From NCBI GenBank assembly GCA_905221605.1, contig CAJNDS010002412.1, positions 1,085,386 to 1,149,385 on the forward strand: 64,000 nucleotides of DNA. Reading direction: 5' to 3'. A program made the translations under genes and the position numbers. This document shows, piece by piece, positions 52,185 through 62,619 of the stretch (positions are counted from its first letter, which is position 1; every line of letters starts with the position of its first letter). Source of the stretch: Symbiodinium natans. Its lineage: Eukaryota > Sar > Dinophyceae > Suessiales > Symbiodiniaceae. The notes under the pieces were generated by a model that did not search any database, was not told the origin of the DNA, and saw nothing but the letters and a program-made list of their open reading frames with translations.

Positions 52185-52450
52185 CCGTATAAACCCTGTA
52201 AACCCTAGGAAGCATAACCTATAAACCCGATACATCCTGTAAAACTTCTGAAACCCTATTAAGACCTACTAAAACCCTATAAACCCTAATTATAACCCCT
52301 ATAAACCCTATACACCTTAGAACCCAGACAAACTCTATAACGCCCTATAAGCCCTACAAAACCCTATAAAAGGCTATCAACCCTGTAAAGCCCTCTTAAC
52401 CCCATAGAACCTTAAAAACCTCTCAACCCTATCAACCCTCAACCCCAAAC
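52185..52450 (+). repeat. Degenerate CCCTATAAA / CCCTGTAAA array
   Basis: Decayed nine-base units similar to those at 44745. Confidence 0.75.
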
Positions 52451-52819
52451 TCTCCCACGGCACTGTGTGCGCAGGATTGCCCTGACTCGCTCGGCCTAGC
52501 GGCTGGCTCAGCTGAAGAACCAACGCCTTCATCTGGGAAACTCTCTCAAGCCTTTTTTTTCTAGGGGTTTGAGGTTAAAAGGTTTGGGATGTACCTACAA
52601 GTTGTCTGAGCCCCCGCCCTAAACCCTAAACTCTGAACCTAAACGCTAAACCACCTCATGACATGCTGAACTCTATACCCTTAACCCTAAGCCCTAAACC
52701 ACCTCATCTAAGAAAAGCGAGAAGCCATCCATCCTACCTGGTTCCTGCCACGTCTCGACCCTGCACTGCACGGGGGTTGATCAAAACGATAGATCCGACA
52801 GGCCCTTCTAAACTCTCTA

Positions 52820-52935
52820 CCTTGGGGACGACATGAACCCTAAAGGGTTTATGGTTCATATACCTTAATAGGAATTATAGTAGTCAGTGTATATGACCCC
52901 CAATTTTAGGGCTCATTTCGTCCCCAAGGTAGCCA
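52820..52935 (-). mobile_element. MITE-A copy, inverted, full length
   Basis: TA-CCTTGGGGACGACATGAACCC ... TTCGTCCCCAAGG-TA: the clearest TA target duplication in the family. The sequence after it is open for 28 codons (VAKAHGTCDRC), starting exactly at CCCCAAG|GTAGCC. Confidence 0.8.
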
Positions 52936-53161
52936 AAGCTCACGGAACATGCGATAGATGCAGAAGTACCCCCTCCCGCCCCAAAAAAGACGTAGAGTTT
53001 AGACCAAGTGACTAAGCTCCACATCGATGGTTCTGTTCAGATTTCTATGTTTCTCGCAGAACTTACCTCAGGGCTTCCGAACAGTCAGAGTGCCGCTCCC
53101 CTACTCTCAACACGACAAGTATATGGCAGCTTCAAGGCCCCCCCCTCCCCCCAACCTTAAA

Positions 53162-53272
53162 CCTTGGGATGTTCCCCCCTATGCTAACAGTCCTTAATAC
53201 GGATTTAAATAGGGGGGTACTGTAATCCTTACTAGGGGCTGCTAGTAATTACCAGGAGGAACACCCCAACTT
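53162..53272. mobile_element. MITE-G copy
   Basis: TTGGGATGTTCCCCCC / GGAGGAACACCCCAA ends, CAGTCCTTAATACGGATTTA core. Confidence 0.7.
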
Positions 53273-53569
53273 AAACCCTAAACCCAAACCCTCACGCTTG
53301 AGAACTGCCAGCTTCGGGACTTGAGACTTAGAAGAACAGACTTCAAAACAGGCTTCACGCCGTACATTTCGACCCCTAGGTGCCTTAGAGCTGGGATGAT
53401 GCTGGTACACCATGGATTTCGGTAAGAGGCTTTTGGTGCGAGCTTTGTGCCATTGGTGCATACGAACCTACTGACCTATAGAGGCCCCATCTGAGAGTTC
53501 TGCTGCACGCAGCGCGTCACTCCAGGCGTCGATGAAGTTCTGCGTGACCACAGTGCCTTTTTGAGAAGA
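53249..53569 (-). CDS. Hypothetical protein, partial
   Basis: Exon 53569-53476 follows GTTGACTGCCAG and reads GTVVTQNFIDAWSDALRAAE to donor ATAG|GTCAGTAGG. A second frame starts at ATG 53461 (MHQWHKARTKSLLPKSMVYQ). Their junction is unresolved, and the 3' part overlaps MITE-G. No family recognised. Confidence 0.45.
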
Positions 53570-53966
53570 CTGGCAGTCAACAAGTGTCAAAGGAGCAGTG
53601 TCGACTGCACAGTAATTCATCTTGGCCAGTCAGATTTAAGTACTTCACTTGAAACTGACACGTGATCAAGGGAGTCAGACTCGGACCCTTAAGGACTTAC
53701 CCCTAAGAGGTTCCCACAATATACTCTTCATGTGGCCCTGATAATTGCCTTAGAGGATCTGTCAACAGGGTCTCCAAACCCAAGGGCACAACCTTAGGGG
53801 TCCACGGTATAAAAACCATGAAATGAAAGATCAGGGGTTTAGGGTCTCGACGTTGGGCCTCAATCTAGACTCCTAAAGGAGCACGAACACCGTGGACCTT
53901 AAGCCCCATCCAAAAACACCCAAGCCCTGTAAACCTAAACCCCTTGAGCCTCAAACCCCTTTCGCG

Positions 53967-54173
53967 TCCAGGCCTATGAGACTGCCGGGCAGTGAGAAGT
54001 CTGCGGTTTGGGGTTTAGGGTTTAGGGTGAGCCACGAGAGCAACAACCGGTGGAAAACATCTCAGGCCCGAAGCCCCAAAAGTTCAGGTTTGCGGTTCTT
54101 GGGCAAGTGTGCAAGATGGATGCTCTCTAGCGAAGATGCTGCAAATTTGTGTAAAAGGGCTTGGGGTGGGTAA
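53967..54173 (+). CDS. Hypothetical protein, C-terminal
   Basis: The frame reads through two TTTAGGG units (WGLGFRVSHESNN) to SGLRFLGKCARWMLSSEDAA and AWGG, TGA. Short arrays of up to two units can be translated without a stop, as here. Confidence 0.35.
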   Translation, partial: SRPMRLPGSEKSAVWGLGFRVSHESNNRWKTSQARSPKSSGLRFLGKCARWMLSSEDAANLCKRAWGG

Positions 54174-54615
54174 GACAACAGCCAGACGTCCAAACGATCA
54201 GAAATTGGGAACGCCTAGTTCTGAACATGGTGTCTTTCGGTTCAGGGTTTAGGGTTTACGGTTTAGGGTTTTGCTTCAATGGAAAAGGGCTTCATAATCC
54301 CAAGTAAGCCTTAATCAGCCCTAATATGGGAATATGGTCCGCTTAAATCTTCCCTTCCACCCCCTTGGTTCCTTATGATTCGTTTCAGGTATACAAGAAG
54401 CAGTCGGAAGTCTTACTGGTGTGCTCAAAGGACACAAAAAAAACGTATGCTGTAGGCCTATACTGATGCATGTATTTGAGCTTCTGGGATCCGCAGCCCC
54501 TTGCTCACCCCCAAGTGCCCCTCAAAAGCCATCACAACACGAGGACTTCGGCGGCAACCAAGTTCGAGCCCCTGGCTGCTGAGCAACTCGGGCGGCCATG
54601 TCGCAACCGTCATGG

Positions 54616-54852
54616 TCAGATCTGCCTTTCAGTTGTTAGGCTTACTAGGATGGCCCTTAAGACCCTCTGAAAACTACTCCTACATATTATTGTCTTAAGC
54701 CCAATAAGTGCAAGCAACAAATGTCCCAAAGGCATGCCTAGCTTATAGGGGACGCCGACATCGGCCAAGCCTTTCCTGTGGCGACATGGGGGGCCAAGGG
54801 ACCCCGATCCCACCCAAGCCCTTCTGCAATGCCAAGAATAATCTACACCCAC
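54616..54852 (-). CDS. Possible hydrophobic ORF
   Basis: Open for 78 codons with a hydrophobic stretch (LGMPLGHLLLALIGLKTII). The plus strand is open as well. No splice support. Confidence 0.28.
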   Translation of the reverse strand: MGVDYSWHCRRAWVGSGSLGPPCRHRKGLADVGVPYKLGMPLGHLLLALIGLKTIICRSSFQRVLRAILVSLTTERQI

Positions 54853-55004
54853 CTCGCAAAGCTGGGTAGTTGAGGAGGTTTCGGACTTCTCAGCGTTCTG
54901 AGGTTCCTGAGAAAGGCTTGGGAAACCTCAACACCCTATTTGGGGGCTTCCGAAAATAGGGGCACCCCTTTGGGGGCCCCTTTAAGGGGCTTCTATTCTA
55001 TTCA

Positions 55005-55412
55005 GTGAAGAGGGGCTACCACTATTTTGGAAAATACCAAATTCAACCCCACAAGGTCAAGGCCCGCACTTCGACCCTCTCGTACGTTGCATGCAGCGTG
55101 TCCTGCGCTGGCGCAAAGGCTGGGACAGGGCTGGGGCTGGAACGAATACGGGGATTTACGATATTAGGGGTATCTTATGGGGTCCTTATGATAAGGGACT
55201 TTGTATTGGGGGCGCCCCCCCCCATTTTCGTAAACCCCCCATATGCAATCCAAGACAAGGAGGTCAATGACATCCTAGCAGCCGCTCAGTTCACGTCTTC
55301 GGTCTCAGCTTTCATGAAAGCGGCTCTTGGCTCAAGACGCCCACCACCAGTTGGGGCAAGATGTAGCAACAAGCATACACATACAATGATGAATATATAT
55401 ATATATATATAG
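55005..55412 (+). CDS. Hypothetical protein with a MITE-L read through inside its frame
   Basis: Open for 135 codons. The part before the element (TLSYVACSVSCAGAKAGTG) and after it (QDKEVNDILAAAQFTSSVSA, FMKAALGSRRPPP) look coding. The 30 codons between derive from MITE-L (GFTILGVSYGVLMIRDFVLG). Either the element is exonised or an unrecognised splice removes it. The end runs into an AT microsatellite. Confidence 0.48.
   Translation: MKRGYHYFGKYQIQPHKVKARTSTLSYVACSVSCAGAKAGTGLGLERIRGFTILGVSYGVLMIRDFVLGAPPPIFVNPPYAIQDKEVNDILAAAQFTSSVSAFMKAALGSRRPPPVGARCSNKHTHTMMNIYIYI
55150..55250 (+). mobile_element. MITE-L copy
   Basis: GGGGATTTACGATATTAGGGG / TTTTCGTAAACCCCCC inverted ends. A further left-end fragment is at about 54935-54990. 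Confidence 0.6.
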
Positions 55413-55579
55413 AGTCTGCACTCAGGGTGTGGGCGTGTGTCTGGCAGTCCCTTCCTGCCATACACTGGCCCCCGGCACCGACATCTACAAAGTCTTAAAG
55501 TCTTTGGCGACGAAGTCGAGCTTGACGACTTGGGTCTGGGATTTTACTTGTTGATCGAAGATTTAAGGCTTCCCAACAA

Positions 55580-55668
55580 TTGGTGACCAAATGAACCCTA
55601 AAAATTGAGCATTTAGCCTTGACGACCATAATGTGTATAACTCCTATTAAGGTATATGAACAACAAAA
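55580..55668 (+). mobile_element. MITE-A copy whose right end is replaced by an array
   Basis: GGTGACCAAATGAACCCTAAAA and TCCTATTAAGGTATATGAAC are intact. Where other copies read CATAAACCCTTTTAGGG, this one passes into AAACCCTAAACCCTAAACCC. Confidence 0.65.
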
Positions 55669-55830
55669 ACCCTAAACCCTAAACCCTAGACCCCTAGACC
55701 CCTAGACCCCTAGACCCCTAGACCCCTAGACCCCTAGACCCCTAGACCCCTAGACCCCTAGACCCCTAGACCCCTAGACCCCTAGACCCCTAGACCCTAG
55801 ACCCTAAACCCTAAATCCTAAACCCGAGGA
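55668..55830 (+). repeat. CCCTAAA array with an internal CCCCTAGAC block
   Basis: Three CCCTAAA units, about 13 homogenised 9-mers CCCCTAGAC, then CCCTAAA again. Confidence 0.95.
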
Positions 55831-55926
55831 AATGCTCCAAGAAGGCCAGTCCCGCTTGTCCGCGGGGTCTTCCGTCTCCTCCAAGACCTCCTGGAGCTTC
55901 ACCTTGGCCAAGTATCTTAAGGTAAG

Positions 55927-56056
55927 GTAGGGTTTAGGGTTTAGGGTAGGGTTTAGGGTTTAGGGTTTAGGGTTTAGGGTTTGGGGTTTAGGGTTTAGGG
56001 TTTAGGGTTTAGAGTTTAAGGTTTAGGATTTAGGGTTTAGGGTTTGGGGTTTAGGG
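55927..56056 (+). repeat. TTTAGGG array
   Basis: About 17 units. The GC-rich island 55830-55925 lies between it and the preceding C-strand array, the usual exon-like arrangement. Confidence 0.95.
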
Positions 56057-56089
56057 TAACTTTTGAACTCTTCGGGTAGTTCATGGTCT

Positions 56090-56215
56090 TATTTTCATAT
56101 GGGTGCTGCAAAGGGGATCCCTTCCATACCCCTTGTACTGGCCCCACATATCAGAACCCTTTAAGAGAGGTAAGGGCCTATACTAAGGGACCATGTAACT
56201 ACCCTCACACCAAGG
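56090..56215. mobile_element. Element M copy 1
   Basis: CATATGGGTGCTGCAAAGGGG and GAGGTAAGGGCCTATACTAAGG correspond to 62268-62360. Moderately conserved. Confidence 0.45.
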
Positions 56216-56377
56216 TATCCTACCCTTATACAGGACTGGGAACCCTGTTTTGTTTGTTTGTTTGCCTTAAGCCTTAAACCCCAAACCCTAAACACCATGA
56301 GGGCTTAAGGGCTTCTCAGGGTTTATGGTGTGGATGGGGCTGGTAAGGGTTTAGGCAGTCGCGCTTAGGTTTTCGAT

Positions 56378-56593
56378 GTGTGTAGAACAAGGCCTGCAAG
56401 CTCTTTCTTCGTCTGTCAGCTGACGGACTTGGCCTCTTGTTTGGGTAGGGTTGAGATGGGCGGGAGACGGCTCAGAACCAACATCCGTGAGCCCTCACAG
56501 CCCCAAACCCCAAAAGACATGTGGGCAGTTCTCGAAGGGACGGTCCCTGTTGGCTCTTGGGGTTCAGATGATTATACAAAGCAGCTGTGGTGA
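56378..56593 (+). CDS. Hypothetical protein, 71 codons
   Basis: Open frame with an internal ATG 56456 (MGGRRLRTNIREPSQPQTPK), then DMWAVLEGTVPVGSWGSDDY and TGA 56593. No splice needed. No family recognised. Confidence 0.48.
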   Translation: MCRTRPASSFFVCQLTDLASCLGRVEMGGRRLRTNIREPSQPQTPKDMWAVLEGTVPVGSWGSDDYTKQLW

Positions 56594-56879
56594 TTCAGCT
56601 CTCATGCAATTCTAAAGCTCGACCTCGAACCCTAAGCCCTAAGCCTCCTGCGAGAACCTCCACGGTACACTAAACCCTCAACCAACCCTCAAACCTAAAC
56701 TTCCTCAACCCTAACCCCTAAGTACACCCCAAAGCCTACTAAACTTCCTCAAACTTCCTAAACTGTCTATAAACCCTACACTCCCCTAAACCCTCTAAAC
56801 CCTAAACCCTAAACCCTAAACCCTAAACCCCAAACCCTAAACCCTAAACCCCAAACCCTAAACCCTACACCCCCGAAAC

Positions 56880-57688
56880 CCCCGGGGCACGGGGCTTTTC
56901 GCTCATAGTCCACCACGATGGCGCCAGCGGCTCCAGGGATCAGATCTAAGCCTGGTATTTAGGGTTTAGGGTTTAGGGTTTAGGGTTTAGGGTTTAGGGT
57001 TTAGGGCTTAGGGTTTAGGGTTTAGGGTTTCGGGTTTAGGGCTTATAAGGTGGTTTAGGGAGGTTTAGGGTTCAGGGAGGTTTTAGGGTTGAGGGCCAAG
57101 TTGAGGGACTAGGGTTTAGGAACGTTTTGGGGGGTTTAGGGATTGGGTGTTAGGGCCTAGTAGACAAGCCGCGCTGCAGGTTCAGACTTTAGTTTAGGAC
57201 TCATCATGAGACAGTGGCAGAAAAAGGCAGATCCGTGCAACTTCCACAAGGACACAGGAGCATGGTAACCTGCAACAAAAACCTGCGTAAGGTCCAAGAA
57301 CGGCTATGTCACTTCAGTATCGAACAATATGCTTCGAACTTGAACCGTTGGTATACTCCCTAAACTCTAAGGATTGTAGCAATAGCTGCCAAAAAGGGTG
57401 CTCCAAGTCAACATCGCATCGGCTTTGGGGGGAGTAGGTTGGGATGTTCCTTATACTAACCGGATTAAAATAGGTGGTACTATAATCCTTATTAAGGACT
57501 GTTAATATAAGGTAGAACATCCCAAGGGTCTGGGCTGTTCCTGTCCACCCGAGGGGTAAGATGACGCGAGACGTCGCCAGAAACGCAAAGGCCAAACAAG
57601 AAGCAAACTCCCAAGCACAACCCACCAACGGAGAATGCTTAACCCAAAAGCCCAGTTCTTCGACACATGGATGCCATAGGAATGCCAC
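56880..57688 (-). CDS. Hypothetical protein with MITE-G in the coding frame, plus a downstream exon
   Basis: 57688-57314 is open for 124 codons: MAFLWHPCVEELGFWVKHSP and EFASCLAFAFLATSRVILPL, about 38 codons derived from MITE-G, then EHPFWQLLLQSLEFREYTNG to a stop. Exon 56951-56880 follows CCCTAAATACCAG, reads LDLIPGAAGAIVVDYERKA, and ends at GG|GTTTCGGGG before an array. It may belong to the same or another gene. Confidence 0.42.
56940..57040 (+). repeat. TTTAGGG array
   Basis: About 12 units. CCCTAAA on the minus strand before the exon at 56951. Confidence 0.95.
57437..57527. mobile_element. MITE-G copy
   Basis: GGTTGGGATGTTCCTTATACTA / TATAAGGTAGAACATCCCAA ends. Confidence 0.75.
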
Positions 57689-57826
57689 TTAGCTACTTTG
57701 TAAGTCTGGGCACCGCATGTATGCGCCGAGGGGCAGTTGTGGCGATATCGGATTCCGCAAAATCCTGAAGCCCAAAAACCTCTACAACCCAAAAACCCGA
57801 AACCCTAAAACTCAAAACCCTAAACC

Positions 57827-58386
57827 CTAAGACAAGTCGAAGTAACCGGGGCCCTGGCGAAGTCGCACAAACTCCCCTCCCAGAATGAAGTCGAACCTGT
57901 GAGGAAGCCAGGTGTGTTTTTCTCAAGGGCACATTTAGGGTTTAGGGTTTAGGGTTTGGGGTGTTGGGTTCAATTAGGGTTGATCCTGAATGTCGGGTTT
58001 ATCGGAGTTTTATGACAGTACATGCCTTACAGACCTTGGTAGCCCATGTAACCATATTGTAAGAAGGGTACTGTTGCTTTCGAGGGAACCTTGAACCCAA
58101 AAACAGGGGAAGAGGGCATCGCTGGGCTACCAAGAGATTAAGAGCACCCTAAACCCTAAACCCTAAACCCTAAACCCTAAACCCCTAGCACGCACAGACG
58201 GTCAGGCTACGCACCAACCAAACCCTAAACCCTAAAGCCTAAACACCTCCACATTGCATTCCCCCCCCCCCCCCCCCCCCGCGTCCCCTCTGGAAACTTT
58301 GCCTTCGGACCACGGCGAAGCTGTTACCATCCCAGCGCTCGACTGTGACCTCGCTCCAGAAGAGAACAGAGAGCTCCCCAGGGTGT
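57827..58386 (-). CDS. Hypothetical protein, last two exons
   Basis: Exon 58386 to about 58270 follows CCCGACACAG and reads GELSVLFWSEVTVERWDGNS before running into a C/G tract. Exon 57896-57827 follows GGCTTCCTCACAG and reads FDFILGGEFVRLRQGPGYFD, ending at a TAG formed by the adjoining TTAGGG array. The high GC3 and ordered hydrophobic pattern look coding. No family recognised. Confidence 0.48.
58037..58135. mobile_element. MITE-H copy 2
   Basis: CTTGGTAGCCCATGTAACCAT ... CGCTGGGCTACCAAGAG. Confidence 0.75.
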
Positions 58387-58608
58387 CTGTGTCGGGGTGT
58401 AGGGTTTAGGGTTTAGCGTTTAGGGTGGGCTATTCTACCCTCTTGCAGCAGGGGCGCTCTGCTAAAACCTAAAACACTGAAACCCTAAACTTGTACAAGG
58501 GACCCTAGAGGTTATGTATCGGGAAGATTTTTGGGCTTCGTCAGGTATGTACATGGAGGTCTCGCAGCCTTGGAACACCCGGGCTGCTAGCAGGCTGCCA
58601 ATAGCAGC

Positions 58609-58935
58609 TTGAAGCAGCCCTTTGGCTCTAGGCTTTGTAGGGTTTGTAGGGTTTGGGGTTTAGGGTTAGTATCTAAGGTTGAGGTTTTAGGTTTGAGTGC
58701 TGAGGGCTTCCCGGCTTCAATGGGTTCGATACATCTCAACGGCATCCCCCAGAGCAACATGGGCAGCTACTTCGGGACGAGGCGCATTGCTCGCCCACCC
58801 TCTCTGCAACTTCCCCCACTCCATCCTTTCATAACCCCACCCCCCCCCCTCCCCCAAACCCGCAAGAAGTATAGGGCGGTAGCGTTCCATATCACAAGTG
58901 AAAGCTCTCAAGCAGCGCTGAACCCTCGGCCCTAA
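58609..58935 (+). CDS. Possible ORF, 108 codons (both strands open)
   Basis: Plus: SMGSIHLNGIPQSNMGSYFG and RKKYRAVAFHITSESSQAAL. Minus: 111 codons (58717-59052). One is a shadow. The plus frame is slightly preferred for its composition. Confidence 0.32.
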   Translation: MKQPFGSRLCRVCRVWGLGLVSKVEVLGLSAEGFPASMGSIHLNGIPQSNMGSYFGTRRIARPPSLQLPPLHPFITPPPPLPQTRKKYRAVAFHITSESSQAALNPRP

Positions 58936-59197
58936 ACCCCCGAGTTGAATCCAACCTCTGAAGCCGCACAGCCCTTGCAACCCCAAACCTTCAGAGCCCT
59001 TTTCTGCAGCCAGCTTGCCAAGATCCTTAAGCCCCGAAATCCCCGTTCCCAAGCCCTAGAAGGCCCAAAATCCTTTCGAATACAGACTCATCCACCTGGA
59101 TCATGGATCCCACCCGAACCCTAACCCTAAACCCTAAACCCTAAACCCCAAACCCTAAACCACCCTAAACCACCCTAAACCACCCTAAACCCTAAAC

Positions 59198-59306
59198 CCA
59201 TGCTTCCTGGGGCCTCCGCGTTTTGGCTGCTGTTTGTTGGCCCAGACCCCTGCATCAGCACCACACACTTGACGTCCACGGCCTTCGGCCTCGTCGGCAT
59301 TTTGGG
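59198..59306 (-). CDS. Exon of an unrecognised minus-strand gene
   Basis: Acceptor CCCTATAAGCCCTTCAG preceded by CCCTAAA units, 36 open codons (PKMPTRPKAVDVKCVVLMQG), donor CATGG|GTTTAGGG entering an array. A clean example of the array-flanked exon pattern. Confidence 0.48.
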
Positions 59307-59342
59307 CTGAAGGGCTTATAGGGTTTAGGGTTTAGGGTTTAG

Positions 59343-59420
59343 GGTTTGGGATGTTCCCCCTTGTACTAACAGTATAATCCCTATGAAGGACTGTTCGTTT
59401 TTTGGGGGAGCATCCCCTAG
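59343..59420. mobile_element. MITE-G copy, internally deleted
   Basis: TTTGGGATGTTCCCCCTTGTA / GGGGGAGCATCCCCTA. Confidence 0.65.
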
Positions 59421-59607
59421 GATGGAGATGTCCATCCACACCACCGTGACCTCCCTTTGTGGACTTATGGTTTTTTAGGGCTCAGGGCTTAGAGGATGTG
59501 GGGGTTCGGGGCGCCAGATGTCAGTAGGTGCCCTTCAAAGGGACCATAATTTTAGACCAGCGGTCATATAATTACCCATACGAAAGCGGGAAAAGTATGC
59601 CTGATCT

Positions 59608-59902
59608 ACATATACATATATATATATATATATATATACATAGACACACACACACACATATATATATATATATGTACGTAGGCTAAGCCTCAACCCTAAA
59701 CCCCTCCAGCCCTAAACCATCCAGACTCCGGAGCCTTTTGCCCTTCAGCCAGTGGAAGGGAGTTCAGGTGGTCCAGGAGGTTGACTCAGGGTTCGACCGG
59801 TGCCTCGGGGACTGCCTTTTGCAGCCTGCCTGGACACCCCCCCCCCCCAAAAAAAAAAAAAAAAAAACTAGTAATAAATAAATAAAAAAAAAAAAAATGA
59901 AT

Positions 59903-59933
<31 letters not shown>

Positions 59934-59940
59934 TAAATCA
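59608..59940. repeat. AT, CA and A-rich microsatellites
   Basis: (TA)n/(CA)n at 59608-59672, and a C run then (A)n/(TAAA)n/(TA)n at 59838-59938. ORFs through these are not called. Confidence 0.9.
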
Positions 59941-60139
59941 GTGGGTTATCTGGCCCTTTTAGGGTGGCGCTTCTCCGGGCACAGCCTTCTAATCCCTGTG
60001 ACTTTGGCTGGCAGGCTTGGATAGTGGGGACTGTGGGGCTGCTCAAGCTTCAAAAGCTCCCAAAAAAACCTGAGACCAACAGAGACAGAGTCGACACTTC
60101 CACACGAGAGGGACTGCAGGGTAGCTGCTCTGGGGCCAC

Positions 60140-60930
60140 ATATTGTCTGAAAAGGTACCCTAAACCCTAAACCCTAAACCCTAAACCCGTCAGATGACTC
60201 AGCTACACGCGTACTCTCCGCGTAGAACGACAGTCCCAGCCATGCCTGCAAAGGCATACCACCCCAAAGCTTGAACCCTGTTTTGGGCTTCGGATGCTCA
60301 AACCCTAAACCCAAAACCCTATAAACCCTAAACCCTAAACCCTAAACCCAATTAAACCCTAAACCCTAAGGCGCTAGAAGCTGTTCGGACGCAACACAAA
60401 GCTCTTTCCACATCTGTAAGCTTCCTTAAGGCACTCGATCGACAAAAGGTAGCCAGTTGCCCTAACAGCGTTTAGGGTTCAGGGCTGAGGGTTCAGGGTT
60501 CAGGGTTTAGTGTTTAGGGTAAGCGGGGGGGGGGGGGAAGCAGGGTGTTCACAGTCTGAACGAATTCTTAGGGGGAGGGGGGGGGTTCTGTCGAAAACAG
60601 CTTCCCTAAAACCCTCAGCCCTAATCTATGGCTCACCTTATGTGGTGGGACTTTCTTTTTTCGAGGAGTTCGGGACTAACTAGGGTGAAGCCCGAACCGT
60701 TTAAGCCCTGAACTTCTACTGTTTAGGGTTTAATCCCTAAACCCCAAACCCCAAACCCCAAACCCTAAACCCTAACCCTAAACCCCAAACCCTAAACCCT
60801 AAACCCCAAACCCTAAACCCCAAACCCTAAACCCCAAACCCCCTAAACGCACCTGACCCCGGGCGCAAGGGCTGCAGGGTGACCGCGACCAGCTGCGCAG
60901 GCCTTGGCATAAAACGCCACTGGGGTTTCG
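60140..60930. other. Array-rich stretch without a supported gene
   Basis: CCCTAAA arrays at 60158-60187, 60300-60372 and 60735-60850 (CCCCAAA variants), two G runs (60524, 60575), and short unique islands. Confidence 0.55.
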
Positions 60931-60938
60931 GGTTTACT

Positions 60939-61114
60939 TGGAGGTTCATGGTTCTTAACTGGGTAGTTTAGGGTTTAGGGTTGAGGTTCTTAGTAACCAA
61001 GTATAGCTGTACTTAGAACCCACTTATCAGCCCTTTAGATGCCCTAATATGGTTATAAGTACAGTTATAAGTACAGTCATAATCGGTTAATAAGTACCAT
61101 GAACCTCCAAGTAG
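60939..61114. mobile_element. MITE-I, full copy with internal telomere-type units
   Basis: Inverted ends TACTTGGAGGTTCATGGT / ACCATGAACCTCCAAGTA. The left half contains an inserted GTTTAGGGTTTAGGG absent from the copy at 24078. Confidence 0.75.
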
Positions 61115-61590
61115 GGTATGGTTTTGGGGTCAAGGGCTTCAGGGCGTAAGCTCTTAAGGACTCATAAACGGCCTGAGGGTTGAAGGGTTGCATAAGGATT
61201 GTGGGTCAAAGGCTTCTAGGGTTGGGTTGTACCAAACCCTAAACCCCAAACCCCAAACCTTAAACCCTAAATCCTAAACCCTAAACCATAAACCCTAAAC
61301 CCTAAAGAAGATCACGTCGAGGGCGTAGTTGGCTGTTCTCCGCGAGATATCAGAGGTATTGGGGTCCTCAACTCCCTCCTTCGTCCTTTTTGTGTTGCAT
61401 CCAAGCCCAAACCCCAAACCTCAAACCCTAAACCCCAAACCCTAAACCCTAAACCCCTAAACCCTAAAGTCTAGTGTACCGCTCAAGCTTGCCCAAGTAA
61501 CCTACCAAAAGAAATAAAGCGTACTGCTTGGCGTCCTGGTACGCTTGTGGCGAGTTTATGACCTTCTTCCTTCCTGCAAAGCTGGGCGAA

Positions 61591-61730
61591 GGTTTCAGAT
61601 TGCCCCTAGCAAGCACAAACCTGCTCAATATTCGGGTTTCTTGGTTGTGCTGCACGGAGGCTATGACATCTTTGAACCTGATTTTGTGCGCAACATGATG
61701 GGGGGTTTGTTTGCATGCCAGTTTAAATGA
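61591..61730 (+). CDS. Hypothetical protein, C-terminal exon
   Basis: After GCGAAGGTTTCAG the frame reads SGFLVVLHGGYDIFEPDFVR and MMGGLFACQFK, TGA. The minus strand is open for 63 codons over 61464-61655 (VINSPQAYQDAKQYALFLLV). Strand undecided. Confidence 0.38.
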
Positions 61731-61979
61731 TAAAAGTAAGTGTGCTTACGATGCGGAATCCTTAACCTGGACCCTAAACCATAAACCCTAAACCCCAAAC
61801 CCCAAATTCTAAACTCCGAACCCCTTTTTGCATCCGAGCTCGCAGCGACAGCCAGCCACGCAGGCTCGCCATCAAGCAGCGACCTGAACCCTCCAAAGAA
61901 CCTCTTTTGAGGCGCGGGGCCAACCCTCGAACTCTTTGTACCCCTGAATCCAAATCCCTAAAGCTCGATTTCAGGGTGT

Positions 61980-62060
61980 TAGGCCAGCCCTAAACCCTAA
62001 ACCCTAAACCCTAAACCCTAAACCCTAAACCCTAAACCCTAAACTCCTAAACCCTAAGAC
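61980..62060 (+). repeat. CCCTAAA array
   Basis: About ten units. The matching TTTAGGG array at 62152-62212 encloses a unique 90 bp island. Confidence 0.95.
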
Positions 62061-62267
62061 CCCAAAGGCCCTAAGAAGCACTCAACTCCCTGACTGAGCT
62101 CCGGTCCAAGATCGAAAGCAAGGGCTGGCTCGTGACCTGCTACATTCAAGGGTTTAGGGTTTAGGGTTTAGGGTTTAGGGTTTAGGGTTTAGGGTTTAGG
62201 GTTTAGGGTGGGTTTAGGGCAGTTTCATGCTTAGGGCTTTGGGGCTTGGGGTTGGGGGTTTAGGGCT

Positions 62268-62360
62268 GGCTTCGTATGGGCCCTGAAACGGGGAACCCCT
62301 TATCTACCCCTCATACACACCCTTCAAGAGAGGGCAAGGGACCATATTAAGGGACCGAAA
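62268..62360. mobile_element. Element M copy 2
   Basis: CGTATGGGCCCTGAAACGGGG and GAGGGCAAGGGACCATATTAAGG. Confidence 0.45.
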
Positions 62361-62619
62361 CTAACATTGGCTTCATCCCCATAGAATTCATAGCTAATGT
62401 GTTCCACTGCGTTTGGGGGCATCAGTGATAGCTATTTGCATGCTTGGTATGGGTTCAGATAGTGGTTCAGGGTTTTTGCCACCCAGCTAGTAGCCTCGCA
62501 ACCGCACTGCAGGGATGCAACACGTCCGCACTAAACATAGCGGAGGAAGCTTAGGGTCTTGGGCTTCGGGGCCTTAGGTGGGTGGGGGCTCTGAACCCTA
62601 AACCCTAAACCCCTTGCAG

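Noticed and set aside
55325-55340. Relic dinoflagellate spliced leader (CTTGGCTCAAG)
   Set aside because: Only about 11 bases match the end of the leader, with no CATTTT before it and no cDNA-like context.
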